From Antennarius striatus (Eukaryota > Chordata > Actinopteri > Lophiiformes > Antennariidae), in NCBI RefSeq assembly GCF_040054535.1, contig NC_090797.1:12649001-12713000 (forward strand): a DNA stretch of 64,000 bases, read 5' to 3'. The position numbers were made by a program, and so were the translations under genes. The notes below the pieces were generated by a model, which did no database searches, was not told the DNA's origin, and saw only the letters and a list, made by a program, of their open reading frames with translations. Below are positions 1-9,893 of the stretch, one piece after another; position 1 is the stretch's first letter; every line of letters begins with the position of its first letter.

Positions 1-690
1 ATGTACCGGAACCAGTGGCTTGGTGTTGCTCCTTTGAACGAGGTCAGGGCCATGTGTTCCACTTCTTCCATGTACAGATTGGACACAACAGGAGACACCT
101 GAGAGCCCATGGCACATCCGTGTTTCTGCCTATAGAAGCTCCCTCTGTACTGGAAAAAGTTGCTGTTTAGGCAGAGGTCCAGAAGTTGGCAGATCTGGTC
201 AGGGTTGAAGTTTGTCCTGTCGCTGAGGGTGTTGTCCTGTGAAAGCCGTTGCTTTACTGCTTCCACTGCCTCCATTGCATGAACACATGTGAAAGGGGAG
301 GTGAAGTCATAGGATACCATGGTCTCATCTGTATCCAATCTCAGTCCTCTCACCTTTTCCACAATGTCCATGGAGTTCTGTATTTGGTAGTGGTTCTTCC
401 TTACGAATGGGGCCAAGATGGTGGCAACATGCTTGGCGATGTCGTATGTGATGCAGAAGGGTCTCCTTCTTTATGATTTTGTGGAGCCCATATATGCATG
501 GAATGGCTTCCCCAGGGTACAGGCAATGGTATAGCAGGTGGTTTATAGTTTCCTCCATTTGTAGGCATTCCACAACGTTGTTTTTGTAGCTGCTGGTTGG
601 GTCGTGCTTCAGGGTCTCATCAGTGCTGCTGTCGCTGAGTAGAGACATTACCTTGCTGTGGTAATCTGGTGTGTAGGCAACAGAATGTAA
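1..690 (-). pseudogene. Penelope-like retroelement reverse transcriptase, cut by window start
   Basis: Minus-strand translation, in two frames, gives Penelope-type RT motifs: DPTSSYKNN near the N-terminus, PCIYGLHKI, then MVSYDVTSLFT (motif A region) and GSQVSPVVSNLYMEE. The frame change and missing residues between GLHKI and the AKHVATILAPF stretch show an internal deletion, so no full RT can be made. The catalytic domain continues left of the window. It lies immediately downstream of the polyadenylation signal of the GT8 exon (700-705). Penelope-like elements are retroelements related to telomerase RT that usually carry a GIY-YIG endonuclease, which is not seen here. Confidence 0.8.
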
Positions 691-1131
691 GTGGAAATGT
701 TTATTCACAGTTTAATTGACAAGTTTGACTTATATCTAAAGAATAAGACAGTTGATCAACTCAATAAACCAGACTAAATACATCAGTGTGCAAACACGTT
801 TAATCTTGCATGTCAGAATACTTTTGAGTTTTGTGTCTATGTGTCTAGATGGGAGTTTTTTTCACTTGGAGCACATTCATACAAGTACAAATGTGGTGGC
901 TTTATCTGCTACAACAGAAAGGGTCGCAGTTCCTGAATTGACCTGACAAACAGCACAAATGGTTTCTCAAGCAGTTTGTCCGACAACTTCTCAAAAACAT
1001 TCTCCTGTAGTGAATGAAAAATTAATATTTTGTTACATAATTTATTATTGTTTAAGAAAGTCTTGCCCCTCACACGCTTCATATCCCCAGTGGGTCTAAC
1101 ATGGTAGGTTCCAAAGTTGTCAGTGGTCGAT

Positions 1132-1298
1132 CTAAGGTTGTACCAATGAAAACTTTTTGGAGGGGTCTGGGATGAACCACTTCTCCCACAGATCCAGGTG
1201 AACAGCCGGGTAATTCCACGGTTTGAACGGACCATTCCAGTGCAGAAGCTGTGCATCCTGTATGAAGTTCTCTGGATAGCGAGCATCTGGACCCCATC
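1132..1298 (-). pseudogene. Orphan terminal exon of a GT8-family glycosyltransferase (GLT8D2-like), unit A
   Basis: A splice acceptor (pyrimidine run TTCCTGTTTGTCCAG) precedes a minus-strand exon encoding about 55 residues with GWGPDARYPENF, LLHWNGPFKPW and LWEKWFIPDP, ending with TAG at 1132-1134. The HWNG.KPW block is the metal- and nucleotide-sugar-binding C-terminal signature of glycosyltransferase family 8, and the layout best fits vertebrate GLT8D2 (GLT8D1 is the alternative). An AATAAA signal follows at 700-705 on the minus strand. No upstream exons exist: 330 bp further right lies a piwil1 exon on the opposite strand. It is therefore a stranded 3' fragment, intact in reading frame. 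Unit A ends in VQP where the other units have VRP. Confidence 0.72.
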
Positions 1299-1628
1299 CT
1301 GGACAAACAGGAACTCAGCTGAGGTCAGTGCTGCAGAATCTGACTTTACCTGTGTAAGTATCAGTGGTAACCATTCCACTTTGGAGAGCTTGAACTGATT
1401 CTACATATTAACAGTGATGACCTCACCCAGGTGTCTGACGTGCCACAGTGGGTCCAGTGTTGTGAACTTGTCATGAAACACAAGCTAACCAGTCTCTATC
1501 AGTCGGAAGTGGCATTTGTTGTAAACTGATTTTGATCACATGACCAGAACAAACCCTGGTCCTGACCTGACCCCTTAGCAGAGGTCACTGAGGTCTGGGG
1601 TTCTGACCTGTTCCCTCTGGTGCTTTAG

Positions 1629-1745
<117 letters not shown>

Positions 1746-2176
1746 GGACCGGCGCAAACCCAATACCCACGTTCCTGCTGCCGGCTGTTCTCGCTGGCAA
1801 TTTAGGGTTAGGGGCGCTCAAGTATTTTTGTTCAGGGTTTTGTTCAGTCCTGTTTTCCTTCTTTAAAAAGACAAATAGAGTTCCAGCAGCATAAAGATCT
1901 GTGTGAAGAAGTTGTTTCTGACAGCTGTCCTGCTAACATTTAGTTAGCTTCACCGTTGCGTCCAGATGTTGATGCCTGGTTCTGATTGGTCACCGGATTC
2001 AAAAGGTTTTAAGTCCCTTAAATGTTTGTGATTCCTGAACGGGACTAAAAAAAAGTCACGCAACTGATAGATAATATCAAATTTATTTAGATATTTTAGA
2101 AAATATTGCGCACACACACACGAACAGTCAACAGGCTGAGAACTCACACAACCCCTCAGGGTGTGACGAAGGTTGG

Positions 2177-2272
<96 letters not shown>

Positions 2273-2981
2273 TGTTCAGTGGGCGGTACATTCACAGACC
2301 AGCATGAAGGTGGACATGTTTGCTGAGACAGGGATGACTGATTGGCCGGGCTAAATGTCAGGTGGGTGGAGGGGCGGGGCTGAGGTAGCTTTCTTTATCA
2401 CTGGTCACTACTGGGGAAGAGGTTATGACCCGGATCAGCTGGTTCTGGGTCAAAGGTTCCGATCTGTTTCCTTTTCAGTCTGAATCCAGAAACCGTGGAA
2501 CCTTCATGGACCCTGTTCTCAGGTGGAACCTGTGTCCGGACCACAGTCGTTTTAAACTGACCGTCTGCAGAACTTTCTGGATCTTCACATCGAGCAGAAC
2601 TTCTGTCCTCAGTGACTGGAGACGGAGACCACAAAAAATGACTCGAGCTTGAAATACGAGTCAGTCTCACCACTCGAGAATTTATGTCATTTTACACGCA
2701 ATTGTTTTTGTGCATCTCCATGGCGACAGTTTGCTGCTGGGCGTGGCCTCCAAAAGGTTTGTTTTTATTCAACTTAATTTGACATGAATCGCGGAGGCGG
2801 GGCCTCCATCTACAGGTGAGATCTGATCAGAGTACCTTCTCTGACTGACATAGCCAACACAAAAAAAACCTTTCGCTTTGTCCCTGTTAGAAAGTTAGAA
2901 AGGATTGGAAATATTTTTTTACTTCAAGTAATAAACTCCCTCATCTAGGGCGCAGATACTTCACAAGTTTAAACCTTTCTG
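1746..2981 (+). other. piwil1-exon 3' flank with CA microsatellite, unit A
   Basis: Sequence after the piwil1 stop, so possibly former 3' UTR. It holds a (CA)n tract at 2179-2267 (about 89 bp) and an AATAAA at 2930-2935. Short open frames occur on both strands (2398-2673) but have no recognisable domain and change freely between units, so I call no gene. The block ends at the LINE target site. Confidence 0.6.
2179..2267 (+). repeat. (CA)n microsatellite, unit A
   Basis: About 89 bp of uninterrupted CA. The tract shortens across the array: 65 bp in B (12561-12625), 27 bp in C (23119-23145), and 21-23 bp in D and E. Confidence 0.97.
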
Positions 2982-2990
2982 TTCAGATTT

Positions 2991-5463
2991 ACGATGGCGC
3001 CGCGGATGGACGCCTCGGCACGGAGCTCTCTCTTTTTCTACTTTATTTTGTGTTTTTTGTCGACCTTCGCGTCTTTTTCTGAGTGCTATCCCATCACCTA
3101 CTCCTCTGAGGAACTGCTGGCCATCAGACAGTTCTTACCCGGTAATTTTATTCCGCAGTTTGCGTCAGATCCGAGCAGTTTTGCGGAGATCTTGATCGGC
3201 GGAGCTGCGGCCCTTTATGGGCTGCGGCCACGCAGACGTCGGGGTAAGAGAGCTGGCGCGCTGGTGAGACTCCGCCAGCAGGGATTCAGGACCCCGCTGC
3301 CATCAATACATCTGGCTAACCTCCGCTCACTACCCAATAAACTGGACGAGCTGCACCTCCTCTGCGGGAAAAATATGGACTTTGCACGTTCCGCTGCCCT
3401 GTGTTTCACTGAAACTTGGCTCAGTGAATCGATCCCCGACGGCGCTCTGCATCTGCCGGACTTCCAACTTCACAGAGCGGACCGCGTCAAGGAGCGGTCG
3501 GGGAAAACCAAGGGTGGTGGAATATGTTTCTACATCAACGAAGGTTGGTGTAAGGATGTCACAGTGCTCAGCAGGTTCTGTGGACCGAACATTGAGACAT
3601 TCTGCATCAACTGCAAGCCCTTTTATTCTCCGCGGGAGTTCTCCTCTTTCGTGTTCGTCGGTGTTTACATTCCACCGCAAGCTAATGTGGATGCTGCACT
3701 CCATACATTAGTGGAACAAATCACGGACATTGAAAGGAAACACCCGGACTCATTTTTAATCATCCTGGGGGACTTCAACAGAGCGGAACTAAACAACGAG
3801 CTCCCTAAATACAGGCAGCATGTGACCTGTCCGACGAGGGACAACAACACGCTGGATCACTGCTACACGGTAACTAGGGACGCTTATCGCTCGGTCCCCC
3901 GCGCAGCTCTGGGAAACTCCGATCACTGCCTCGTCCACCTCATCCCAGCCTACAGGTAGAGACTGAGAACATCTCGGCCTGTGGTGAAAACGGTGAAGAA
4001 ATGGACCAACGAGGCAAAGCAGGAACTGCAGGAATGCTTTGACTGCACCGACTGGAGTGTTTTTGAAGCTGCTACGGACAACCTGGATGATTACACGGAC
4101 ACTGTGACAGCCTACATTAGCTTCTGTGAGGACCTGTGTGTGCCAACCAAGACCTTCCGCACATACAGCAACAACAAGCCATGGTTCACAGCCAAGCTGA
4201 GACAACTGCGCTTGGCTAAGGAGGAGGCTTACAGATCTGGGGATAGGGCTCTGTACCGGCAGACCAGGAACACACTGACTAAGGAGATCAGAGTAGCTAA
4301 GAGGAACACCATCATCCCTGAGCTGCTATCCTCCAAACTTCACCAGCTCACAGTCCCCTCTGTCATGTGTCAGTGGATCACCAGCTTCCTGACAGACAGG
4401 ACACAGCAGGTGAGGCTGGGGGCGATCACCTCAGACACTCAGACAGTCAGCACCGGTGCCCCCCAGGGTTGCGTCCTCTCTCCGCTGCTCTTCTCCATCT
4501 ACACCAACGACTGCACATCCACGCACCCAGCCGTCAAACTCCTGAAGTTTGCAGATGACACAACTGTCATTGGACTCATCCAGGACGGGGATGAGTCCGC
4601 ATACCGACAGGAGGTGAGACAGCTGGTGGACTGATGTAGTCGCAACAGCCTGGAGCTGAACACGCTCAACACTGTGGAGATGACAGTGGACTTTAGGAAG
4701 TCACCCTCCCCTCTGCTCCCCCTCACCATTGCAAACAGCCCTGTGGACTCTGTGGAGAGCTTCAAGTTCCTGGGGACTACTGTTTCCAGGGACCTGAAGT
4801 GGTCTCTCCACATCAGCTGCATCCTCAAGAAGGCCCAGCAGAGGATGTACTTTCTTAGGCAGCTAAGGAAGCACGGTCTGCCACAGGAGCTGTTGGTCCT
4901 GTTCTACACGGCAGTCATTGAATCGGTTCTGTGTTCCTCCATCACAGTCTGGTTCGGTGCTGCCACCCAAAGGGACAGGACACGACTACAAAGGACAATC
5001 AGGTCTGCTGAGAAGATCACTGGGACCTCCCTGCCCTCCCTCCAAAAGCTGTACTCCTCAAGAATTAGGAGTCGGGCAGGGAAGATCATCTCAGACCCAA
5101 CACACCCTGGACACCGTCTATTCAAAAGGCTACCCTCTGGGAGGCGCTACAGAGCCCTCCTCTCAAAAACAACCAGACTCAAAAACAGTTTCTTCCCCGA
5201 AGCCATAAGACACTTGAACAATAAATTTTAACTATTTGTCTCCAAACCCCTGCAACATGCACTCAGCACCTGTACATCGTGTCCCCCCCCCCCACCTACT
5301 GCTTTTTGCTTCCTACATTTTGTATTTAGTATAGTTATTTATAATATTTAAGTATTTAGAATAGTTAACTTATGAATGAACAGTTTGAGACACCACCTGC
5401 CGGAAACAAATTCCTCGTCTGCTTTTTACAAACGATGGCCAATAAAGCTGATTCTGATTCTGA
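2991..5463 (+). mobile_element. Internally deleted LINE (CR1/L2-like), unit A
   Basis: A non-LTR retrotransposon flanked by a 9-bp target duplication TTCAGATTT (2982-2990 and 5464-5472). Units C, D and E keep the empty site. It starts at ACGATGGCGCC and ends in AATAAAGCTGATTCTGATTCTGATTC, a short tandem tail typical of CR1/L2-type LINEs that lack poly(A). A single APE-RT reading frame is broken (see the pseudogene at 2994-5231). A segment covering the RT fingers up to motif A is missing, so the copy cannot move by itself. Confidence 0.9.
2994..5231 (+). pseudogene. APE endonuclease-reverse transcriptase ORF remnant, unit A
   Basis: The N-terminal part (2994-3959) starts with a hydrophobic stretch, then has an APE-type endonuclease with SLPNKLDEL, FTETWLSES, GDFNRAEL and the terminal GNSDHCLV motif. 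An in-frame TAG at 3957-3959 ends it, and the same frame resumes at once. After EIRVAKR (about 4302) the protein jumps directly to NTIIPELLSSKL, which in the intact unit-C LINE follows RT motif A, so roughly 340 codons are missing. The rest of RT is present: GAPQGCVLSPLLFSIYTND, then LKFADDTTVIG. A private nonsense codon TGA at 4632-4634 replaces TGG of unit B. Confidence 0.85.
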
Positions 5464-5472
5464 TTCAGATTT

Positions 5473-5923
5473 AGCTTGAAGCGCCATCTAGTGGGCAGTG
5501 ATGCTAGTTACACATTTTCACTTTTCAACACCTGGGAACGTTTTCCTTTACTGTCAGGGTCCATGGTGGTTTTCCTTTGTGGTTTATATCAGAGTGAAAA
5601 GCCACTTCAGTTCCATCATTACGGTGGGCTGTATTTGTGTTCGTGTGCTTCCTGATTTCATTCTCCCATTATTCATGAGTGACAAATGATAACCTACTTT
5701 GAATCATTTTATGACATGCAACCGAAATTACTGAATCAGCTTTTAACATCCCTCATGTAGTATTTGTGCTGACATAAAACATGAACTCGGACACAAAATT
5801 ATCACACAAATTTATTGACAAAAGATTTACTAAACAAATACACATGTTATATACAAGAAAAGATACAGGCAGTGATTCAGTTTCGCTCAGGGACGATGGG
5901 CCAGCAGGGGGTTGACTTATGGT
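5473..5923 (-). other. 3' flank of the kinase gene, unit A
   Basis: Contains the minus-strand AATAAA signal at 5811-5816 (TTTATT on plus), about 110 bp beyond the kinase stop, so 5795-5923 is probably the kinase 3' UTR. Nothing else is recognisable. Equivalent blocks lie at 15823-16275, 23871-24321, 35397-35843 and 52648-53086. Confidence 0.6.
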
Positions 5924-6813
5924 TCATTCCAGCCAGGAATGACTCAGGAGCTGCTCCAGAGTGGGACGCTGCTGAGGGTCCTCAGCCAGACACAGACGCA
6001 ACACGTTTTGGCAGTTTGGAGACAACTTCTGACTGATGCAGAGGCTCTTCAAAAAGTGTTGGTGCAGCATGTTATAGAGAACCACTCCCATCTGCCACAC
6101 AGTAACAGGCCTGCTACTGTACACTGAACTCCAGGACCACTCTGGTGGGTAATAGGAAGGGGTTCCACGATATATACCTTCGATTGTGTCCCCGTCATTG
6201 ATAAACATGCTTAGACCAAAGTCAATTATCCTCAAACGTGGAACACCGCTGCTGATGTCAACCAAGATATTTTCCATTTTGATGTCTGCATGGAAAATCT
6301 TGTTGGCATCAAGTTCTCTGACAGCTTCCACCAGCTGCTTGAAGAAGAGTCTGGCCTCCTCTTCCTCCAAAGTACCTCCTCTGGACTTGCTGTAATTCAA
6401 GAGGTCAACCGCTGGAAATGGACATTCCATGACGATGATGAGCTCCTCCTCCAGGTCGTAGTGGTCCAGGAGGGAAATGGATGCTGACTGGCCAACCGAT
6501 CCTCCTGCTTGTTGACTCATCTTCATGAAAAGCACTTCAAGAGGCATCTTGCTCCTGTCGTCGTCTTCACGGAAAACAAGGGTCTGGGGAATGTGCTTGA
6601 TCGCTACGTGGACAAAATCTTCCTTCCTGTAACCCATGTACACAGATCCCTGGCCTCCATCACCGAGTCGGTACAGTTGACAATATTTATCCTCAAACTG
6701 CTTCTTCTTCTTCGCTGGACTGATTTTCTTGTCCGGCTCCTGTGTCTCCATGGACTGAGATTGAGACCCACGTCTCCTGGTATGGATTTTCTTCCTCAGG
6801 AACGTTCTTAGTC
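5924..6813 (-). CDS. PIM-like serine/threonine kinase, main exon, unit A
   Basis: The main exon (296 codons plus stop) of a two-exon gene. An upstream exon ending ATGAAAG|GTAAAT (8155-8161) is phase 1 and fits this exon's start (ACAG|GACTAAG, preceded by a perfect TACTAAC branch site), giving a 298-residue protein. Features in order: a basic N-terminus (KKIHTRRR), a Gly-loop GDGGQGSV (53-60), VAIK Lys75, alpha-C Glu95, a hinge MECPFPAVDL (131-140) with the proline typical of PIM kinases, catalytic loop HADIKMEN (177-184), DFG 200-202, PPEW 225-228, and C-lobe LAEDPQQRPTLEQLLSHSW. The usual HRD arginine is Ala178, while Asp179, Asn184 and Asp200 remain, so catalysis is possible but regulation by activation-loop phosphorylation is unlikely. 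Family membership is clear; orthology to a single PIM gene is not. Confidence 0.88.
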
Positions 6814-7167
6814 CTGTCATTGGCATCAGAAAACACTGAGTTAGTACCTTCACTCCCTGATTACAATGTTACTATTCTACTATGTAATTTAAAGCTTTTA
6901 AATTACGTTAAACCACAGGAAAGCAGCAACTAAATATTTAAATAGAAATTAAATGTTTTTAAAATACATTATAAATTTAATTTTACAACTACTGGTTTAA
7001 GCTGACAGCAGGTTTGTCTTATGTATTGTACTGAAGTGGAATTCTGAGCTACTTCTACTTCATGTTAGAAAGGAAGACTAACTTTTTGTTGTCTTGTTTG
7101 CAAAAGTTCACATAAACTGTGATGCTCCTGTTATAGACAGTAGTGGATTAAATTTCCAGAGACTTAC

Positions 7168-7329
7168 TTGAAAATAAACCCGTCTGTTGTTCAGCCCCCT
7201 GAATCTTTGTGGGGTCTCTGAGGTCATCAGAGGTCTTCCACTGATGAAGAGGCTGAGGCTGAAGTCTGTAGTCAGCTGTGAATCTCCAAAAACGCTTAAA
7301 AACTGTCGGAGACATTGTAGAAATCTCAT
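7168..7329 (-). other. Possible alternative kinase exon, unit A
   Basis: A 54-codon open stretch on the minus strand starts at an ATG and ends exactly at a strong donor CAA|GTAAGT. Spliced to the CTAACTCAG acceptor at about 6838 it would stay in frame with the kinase. In unit D a 6-bp deletion in this stretch keeps the frame. Its acceptor is unclear and the simple exon 1 to exon 2 model does not need it. Confidence 0.3.
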
Positions 7330-7494
7330 TACAATTATATTATATGTATATTATTAATATACAGACACTGCTGACAAAGACAAATTAAACAAGGAAGTCA
7401 GAGACCGACATCCCTGAATTCAAAATTTTACCCTGAGTTACTTTCATAATGTTCCTTACTTTCAGCAATGACTTCTATAATGTTCTATCGAGTA

Positions 7495-7900
7495 TGACAT
7501 TGACCTAATTTTCCAAAGGTGAAGGTCATCATCACATTTTTGTGCCTCTGGCTTCCTGAATATGTTGCTTTTCGTTTTGTGATTAAATCTCATCAGGTAT
7601 CAGAGAGGTGTTCCGAAAATGGTATAAAAGTAAAAATTTGACCTTGACCTAGTTTTTCAAGGTCAATGTTCTGATCTCATTTTTATCCTTTTGCCTCCCT
7701 GAATATAACGCCTTTTGGTTCGTTTTTCTATCTCATCCGGTTCCTAAGATATGTGCAAAAAATGAACCAAAGTTGAAATTTGACCTTGACCTAGTTTTCT
7801 CAAGGTCAAGGTCATCATCTCATTTTCATCCCCTTTGTTGCCCGAGGATTGTGCTTTTTGTTTTATCTTTCTATCTGCAACAGATAGAAAGATAAAAGAT
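7495..7900 (+). repeat. ~143-bp tandem repeat with AGGTCA dyads and a perfect hairpin, unit A kinase intron
   Basis: Three tandem copies (period 142-144 bp) of a motif built as TGACCT/TTGACCTTGACC, a short T-rich spacer, and (TC)AAGGTCA. The dyads lie at 7501-7528, 7639-7665 and 7781-7814; the last ends TCAAGGTCAAGGTCA. TCAAGGTCA is the extended half-site bound by NR5A (SF-1/LRH-1) and ERR receptors. The array ends in a 17-bp perfect hairpin with a 3-base CAA loop (arms 7861-7877 and 7881-7897). It may be a mobile-element remnant rather than an enhancer. Confidence 0.7.
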
Positions 7901-8154
7901 ATTTAGTGGATGGAAGGACGAACACACGAACACTGACATCATCGCTTCATGGGATGTAATTAGAGATCATCAATTTTCAAATTTCATTTTGCAATACTTG
8001 TAATCCAAATTTTTTGATAATGATTCGAATCCCTGAAGTCACCTCTGATATGATGAACCACAAACGTGAATTTGCTCCGTGTGTTTCTATTTTTTCTTGA
8101 TTAAACACTGAATAACAGTTTTCCACGGGTGGAATTAAATGTTGGTGGATTTAC

Positions 8155-8320
8155 CTTTCATGGCTGCAGATCGATGACAGAAACAAGTTGAGTGCTGCTT
8201 GGATCTCGGTGCTGACTGTAGTGTAACTGTGAGGGTCTGTCTCAGTAACGTTACACAGGTGTTGATACCTGAGGCGGTTTGGCTTTGAAGTTAGGGTCTT
8301 TGTGACGTCACCGGCTGCAG
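8155..8320 (-). promoter_or_regulatory. Kinase exon 1 (5' UTR, ATGAAAG) and proximal promoter, unit A
   Basis: The minus strand reads CTGCAGCC-ATG-AAAG followed by donor GTAAAT (coding part 8155-8161). The phase matches the main exon at 6813. The upstream stretch, conserved in all five units, has a palindromic CRE TGACGTCA at 8303-8310, about 145 bp from the ATG, next to GC-rich sequence. The transcription start is not determined. Confidence 0.65.
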
Positions 8321-9694
8321 CAGCGTTATGGACTCAGCCGTTGTCTGGAAAACGAACCGGTTTGGGACCCGCTGGGTCCGAATTAAAAAAAATAATCTCA
8401 TAATTCAGACCAGAAACGAAGGACTATGAGGAAATATTTAATACTACATCAGGCAATTATGATTAAAAAAAATTAATTATAATAAAAATAAAAATTGTGG
8501 AAACACTTTAACATTGTGACGCTGTCTGACAGCTTCATGTGCAACTTTGGCTCATTGTTTTTCACATCTGAAATAAATATTAAAAAGCCGACAAATATGA
8601 CTTTAAAAGCCTCTGACTCTCATTTTAATAAGAATTAAACACCAGATCCTTCAAATTCTGAGTAGAAATCAAGCAGCTTCATCTCGTTTATTATTTGCGT
8701 TAAAGCACAAACAAAATTATTAATAACAATTTAACGAAAGCAGATTTGTTTTTCTACATTATTGATTAATATTTAATTATATGAAATAATGTACAATATT
8801 TCTTAAATTAATATGAAATTTTCCGAATATTATGTATGATGAAAAACAATGGGTGCCTGCAGCAGAGAAGACCCATTTATATTTGAAAAAACATAGTCAA
8901 CTTTATTTTTAAATGTACCATGTATGCACGACATACAGCACAGATGAAATTACAGTCTGCAACCTGGGAATAAATTTGTTAAGCCGACTGAATAAACCAC
9001 AACCCAAACAGATGAGGCAGATTTTACAGGTTTTATTCCTATAAATGTATTGGAACATGTGGTTTGGACTTGTGCAGTCTTTGAGCGTTGCCACAGACAA
9101 CAGAATTGAGCAGTTTTTGATTCCTTTACGTTTTGAACTGTTTTTCCAGCCTCCTGCCTGCAGGTGGCGCCCCGTCCATTCAGACCCGTTCATATGAACT
9201 CAGAGCAAAGAGAGCGGACTGTGTTCTTTCCGGTCATATGAGTCAGACAATCTTATGAAGGTGAAGGTCTGACAGAACTGAGCAGCAGCTTCATCTGTCT
9301 GTCTGTCCAGGTTCTGTCTGTCCAGCTCCGCGTCAGTGAACATCCAGCTGTGAAGTCACTGAACCACAACACAAACATCACTTCATCTCCAAACAGGACA
9401 TTTCACTGCAGTCTTTACTGCCTGTGGAGGGGGCAGAAACTCTTACTAATTCACTGTAAACTAAATAACACTGTAGAACTCACGCCTCCATTAAGACACA
9501 CTGGTTCTCCTGTTAACTAATTAAAATAAAACAGTGTTAAAACATAATTCTGTTCTGTCTCTATAAAAACCTTCTCCAGGTAGAGTTTGGTGTCGGATCT
9601 CTCCAGCTTCCTGTCACCACAAAAACACGTGTAAAGATGAACTGGTGACTTTTATTTGCCCAGAGGCATAAATGTAAGTGTGACTGGTTGTTCT
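8321..9694 (+). other. Intergenic block right of the kinase promoter, unit A
   Basis: AT-rich sequence with no supported gene. It holds the allele of the region near 9235-9257 in which a short CATATG-flanked segment is inverted and about 290 bp present in units B and D are missing. An AATAAA for the minus-strand exon to the right lies at 9651-9656. Confidence 0.55.
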
Positions 9695-9815
9695 TCATGT
9701 ACGACAAACTGCCAACTTGTCCAGGCCATACTCCTCCTGCCCAGCCTGCTCCAAACTCTCCAGCCTCCTTTTAACATGATCAGCGGAACATAAAGTTGAT
9801 GGATGAATCAAGATA
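9695..9815 (-). pseudogene. Terminal exon of an unrecognised gene, unit A
   Basis: A minus-strand acceptor (CATTTTTCATCATTTTTGTCAG) opens a 121-base exon of 1 + 40 codons ending in TGA at 9695-9697, followed 40 bases on by AATAAA (9651-9656). The peptide contains ADHVKRRLESLEQAGQEEYG and ends LAVCRT. It is helical, charged and protein-like, and a third-position change (CCA/CCG) between units is synonymous. I do not recognise the family. Upstream exons would lie where the Penelope fragment and GT8 exon now are, so it is probably another truncated gene end. Confidence 0.5.
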
Positions 9816-9893
9816 CTGACAAAAATGATGAAAAATGCCTGTCAATATTGTCAAAGTCTCCTGAATGACCTAAACTGAGTGGATTTCCTGATT

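Noticed and set aside
249..476. 75-codon plus-strand frame repeated in every unit
   Set aside because: Antisense shadow of the Penelope RT coding sequence.
1801..1815. TTAGGGTTAGGGG, telomere-like
   Set aside because: Barely two repeats, present in each unit; chance rather than interstitial telomere.
2398..2673. 91-codon minus-strand and 75-codon plus-strand open frames in the piwil1 3' flank
   Set aside because: They overlap on opposite strands, change residues freely between units, have no domain or splice logic, and are best explained by chance in GC-richer sequence.
6826..6853. Kinase start at the upstream GTG or at the ATG of MPMTG
   Set aside because: The exon ending ATGAAAG at 8155 fits the acceptor ACAG|GACTAAG in phase with a perfect branch site, so the MKGLRT start is preferred; the in-exon ATG remains a fallback.
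7861..7897. Perfect hairpin as a microRNA precursor or Helitron 3' end
   Set aside because: A 17-bp stem with a 3-base loop is too short for a pre-miRNA, and no CTRR end follows within the usual distance for a Helitron.
7495..7900. CRISPR-like regular spacing of repeats
   Set aside because: Period about 143 bp with diverged copies in a vertebrate intron; it does not have the short direct repeats and unique spacers of a CRISPR array.
8909..9193. 94-codon minus-strand frame (MNGSEWTGRH...)
   Set aside because: Broken differently in units B and C and low-complexity in composition; no recognisable motif and no splice support.
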